Both the position numbers and the translations under genes were made by a program. Shown piece by piece: positions 63,764 through 64,000 of a stretch of 64,000 bases of DNA. Below the pieces are notes generated by a model. That model was given only the letters and a program-made list of their open reading frames with translations. It was not told the origin of the DNA and made no database searches. The DNA comes from Chitinophagales bacterium (GTDB lineage Bacteria > Bacteroidota > Bacteroidia > Chitinophagales > JADJOU01): NCBI GenBank assembly GCA_030832185.1, contig JAURJQ010000010.1, positions 102,032 to 166,031 on the forward strand. The letters are read 5' to 3'. Within the stretch, counting starts at the first letter, position 1. Every line of letters begins with the position of its first letter.

Positions 63764-63925
63764 TGATAAAATTAAATTAAATTAGCCTGCAAGGTACAAC
63801 ATTATTGAAAATAGTCTCGGTCTCTTTTAAATTGTATCATTAAACTGAAAAATATTTTTTTTATACATCTAACCCTTTGATAATTAAAGGGTGTCAGGAG
63901 GTATAAAAAATATTTTGTAAAATAC

Positions 63926-63957
63926 TTGCATAGTTAAAAAAAATAAGTTTATCTTTG
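63926..63957 (+). promoter_or_regulatory. strong outward promoter at the right edge
   Basis: TTG (63926-63928), a 21-bp spacer and TATCTTTG (63950-63957) followed by GCACTCCG match the strongest type of Bacteroidota promoter, seen before tRNA, rRNA and translation genes. The transcribed gene begins beyond or at the window edge and cannot be identified. Confidence 0.55.
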
Positions 63958-64000
63958 CACTCCGTTTCAGGAAAATCATAGCATGAAAATGATATGAAAG

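Noticed and set aside
1-64000. CRISPR array, prophage, insertion sequence or defence island
   Set aside because: No regular repeat-spacer array, transposase, phage structural operon or defence gene set was seen. The tail-fibre-like gene is part of a secreted-protein operon.

Overview
The window is about 37% G+C chromosomal DNA from a member of the Bacteroidota. The evidence is consistent throughout: type IX secretion C-terminal sorting domains (the CHU_C/gliding-associated type B and the Por type A forms), an exbB-exbD-exbD-tonB operon, a cytochrome b558-type SdhC, an archaeal/eukaryotic-type ProS, paired DUF1501/DUF1800 genes, and recurrent -7 elements of the Bacteroidota form TAnnTTTG. I cannot assign a family or genus. 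The standard code with TGA as a stop fits, because several intact genes end in TGA.

Layout. 1-8.2 kb: a 5'-incomplete hypothetical gene, parE, a large secreted repeat protein with nine ~47-residue repeats, and clpB. 8.2-11.2 kb (minus strand): the TonB energy-transduction operon. 11.3-17.6 kb (minus): nuoIJKLMN, the membrane arm of complex I plus NuoI. 17.7-22.2 kb: a type IX secreted protein interrupted by an in-frame TGA, a DASS anion transporter and proS. 22.3-28.9 kb (plus): CorA, a variant NRAMP, a DUF4105 membrane protein, pyrophosphatase, a LolA-like protein and an LtaS-like phosphotransferase. 28.9-36.4 kb (minus): a glycosyltransferase, a decayed GxxExxY gene, M20 dipeptidase, a beta-helix lipoprotein, glutathione peroxidase, pabB and ald. 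36.6-43.2 kb: tRNA-Asp, a small porin-like protein, a SnoaL-like protein, a class III aminotransferase, ung, a three-gene outer-membrane set around a GDPD lipoprotein, and tRNA-Leu. 43.3-49.6 kb (minus): a four-gene surface/secretion cassette (DUF1800, DUF1501, tail-fibre-like, CHU_C). 49.9-52.7 kb: sdhC-sdhA without sdhB. 52.8-59.6 kb (minus): crcB, rocD, gdh, a CcmD-like protein, a broken ABC ATPase with a small membrane partner, a methyltransferase, a phosphoribosyltransferase and pcm. 59.7-64 kb: a phosphohexomutase, proline dehydrogenase, an RhlE-type helicase and a strong outgoing promoter.

Functionally the window is mostly housekeeping: respiration (Nuo, Sdh), proton-motive-force coupling to the outer membrane, amino-acid catabolism (Ald, RocD, GDH and ProDH all feed pyruvate or glutamate/2-oxoglutarate), metal and anion transport, and stress and DNA repair functions. 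Accessory signals are confined to the secreted-protein loci and to three genes that look broken: the TGA-interrupted type IX cargo, the GxxExxY relic and the ABC ATPase with two nonsense codons. I see no prophage, insertion sequence, CRISPR array or defence island. The least explained unit is the DUF1800/DUF1501 cassette, in which two neighbouring gene products end in the same short C-terminal motif.
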